Of a stretch of DNA of 20,059 nt, positions 20,014 through 20,059 are shown one piece after another (the stretch's first letter is position 1; every line of letters starts with the position of its first letter). Source of the DNA: an uncultured bacterium. GTDB lineage: Bacteria; Cyanobacteriota; Vampirovibrionia; Gastranaerophilales; Gastranaerophilaceae. The stretch lies in the NCBI GenBank assembly GCA_900551675.1, contig URXH01000028.1, positions 1-20,059 of the forward strand, read 5' to 3'. The notes below the pieces were generated by a model. It saw only the letters and a program-made list of their open reading frames with translations, searched no databases and was not told where the DNA came from. A program made the position numbers and the translations under genes.

Positions 20014-20059
20014 TATATCCTTTTAATAAAATTATAGTATAGTTATAATATTATAGTTA

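Noticed and set aside
1..20059. CRISPR arrays, tRNA genes, insertion sequences
   Set aside because: No regularly spaced repeats, no T-loop-like GGTTCGAATC context outside genes and no transposase were seen on either strand.

Overview
This window is AT-rich bacterial chromosome. It has dense short intergenic gaps, the standard genetic code and no sign of phage structural blocks, insertion sequences, CRISPR arrays, tRNA or rRNA. The best lineage guess, by inference only, is a fermentative gut cyanobacterial relative (Melainabacteria/Vampirovibrionia, Gastranaerophilales type). The reasons are a GyrA whose CTD box and QRDR wording resemble cyanobacterial GyrA as I recall it, the [FeFe]-hydrogenase maturase HydF (anaerobic fermentation), and many lineage-restricted small proteins. 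A 16S gene or a protein phylogeny would settle this.

Layout. 1-1000: rfbC (rhamnose pathway epimerase) and a four-helix-bundle (23S rRNA IVP-type) gene, both minus strand. 1095-2994: a secreted protein, a MarR regulator with an operator-like palindrome on its -35 box, and two small membrane proteins, the first preceded by a second copy of the operator. 3135-5696: gyrA. 5865-9294 (minus): a lipoprotein overlapping a large exported TPR protein, then an AcsE-like methyl-THF:corrinoid methyltransferase. 9295-9934: intergenic DNA holding a 53-residue gene with its own promoter and terminator. 9935-11390: a nucleotidyltransferase converging on an unknown membrane-anchored protein. 11453-14023: a cytoplasmic TPR protein divergent from an unknown protein. 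14086-15418: mnmE. 15532-16455: a small winged-helix protein and an unknown protein. 16427-20013 (minus): hydF, rpsO, an unknown protein, a membrane protein, ruvC and a small unknown protein.

Housekeeping content is DNA topology (gyrA), Holliday junction resolution (ruvC), tRNA wobble modification (mnmE) and the ribosome (rpsO). Metabolic content is hydrogenase maturation (hydF) and C1-corrinoid chemistry. Most genes look like independent transcription units.

The most striking pattern is in how genes start. About two thirds have ordinary Shine-Dalgarno sites. Seven (positions 9294-, 9935+, 13210-, 14086+, 15855-, 19189-, 19774-) have no SD but carry a -10-like hexamer ending 6 bases (7 in one case) before the ATG, which places the expected transcription start on the A of ATG. 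This predicts leaderless mRNAs for mnmE, ruvC and others. Other notable points are an apparent ATT start codon in the large TPR gene, a hairpin enclosing the SD of the 13325 gene, a sharp codon-usage switch inside gyrA, and a two-site MarR regulon.
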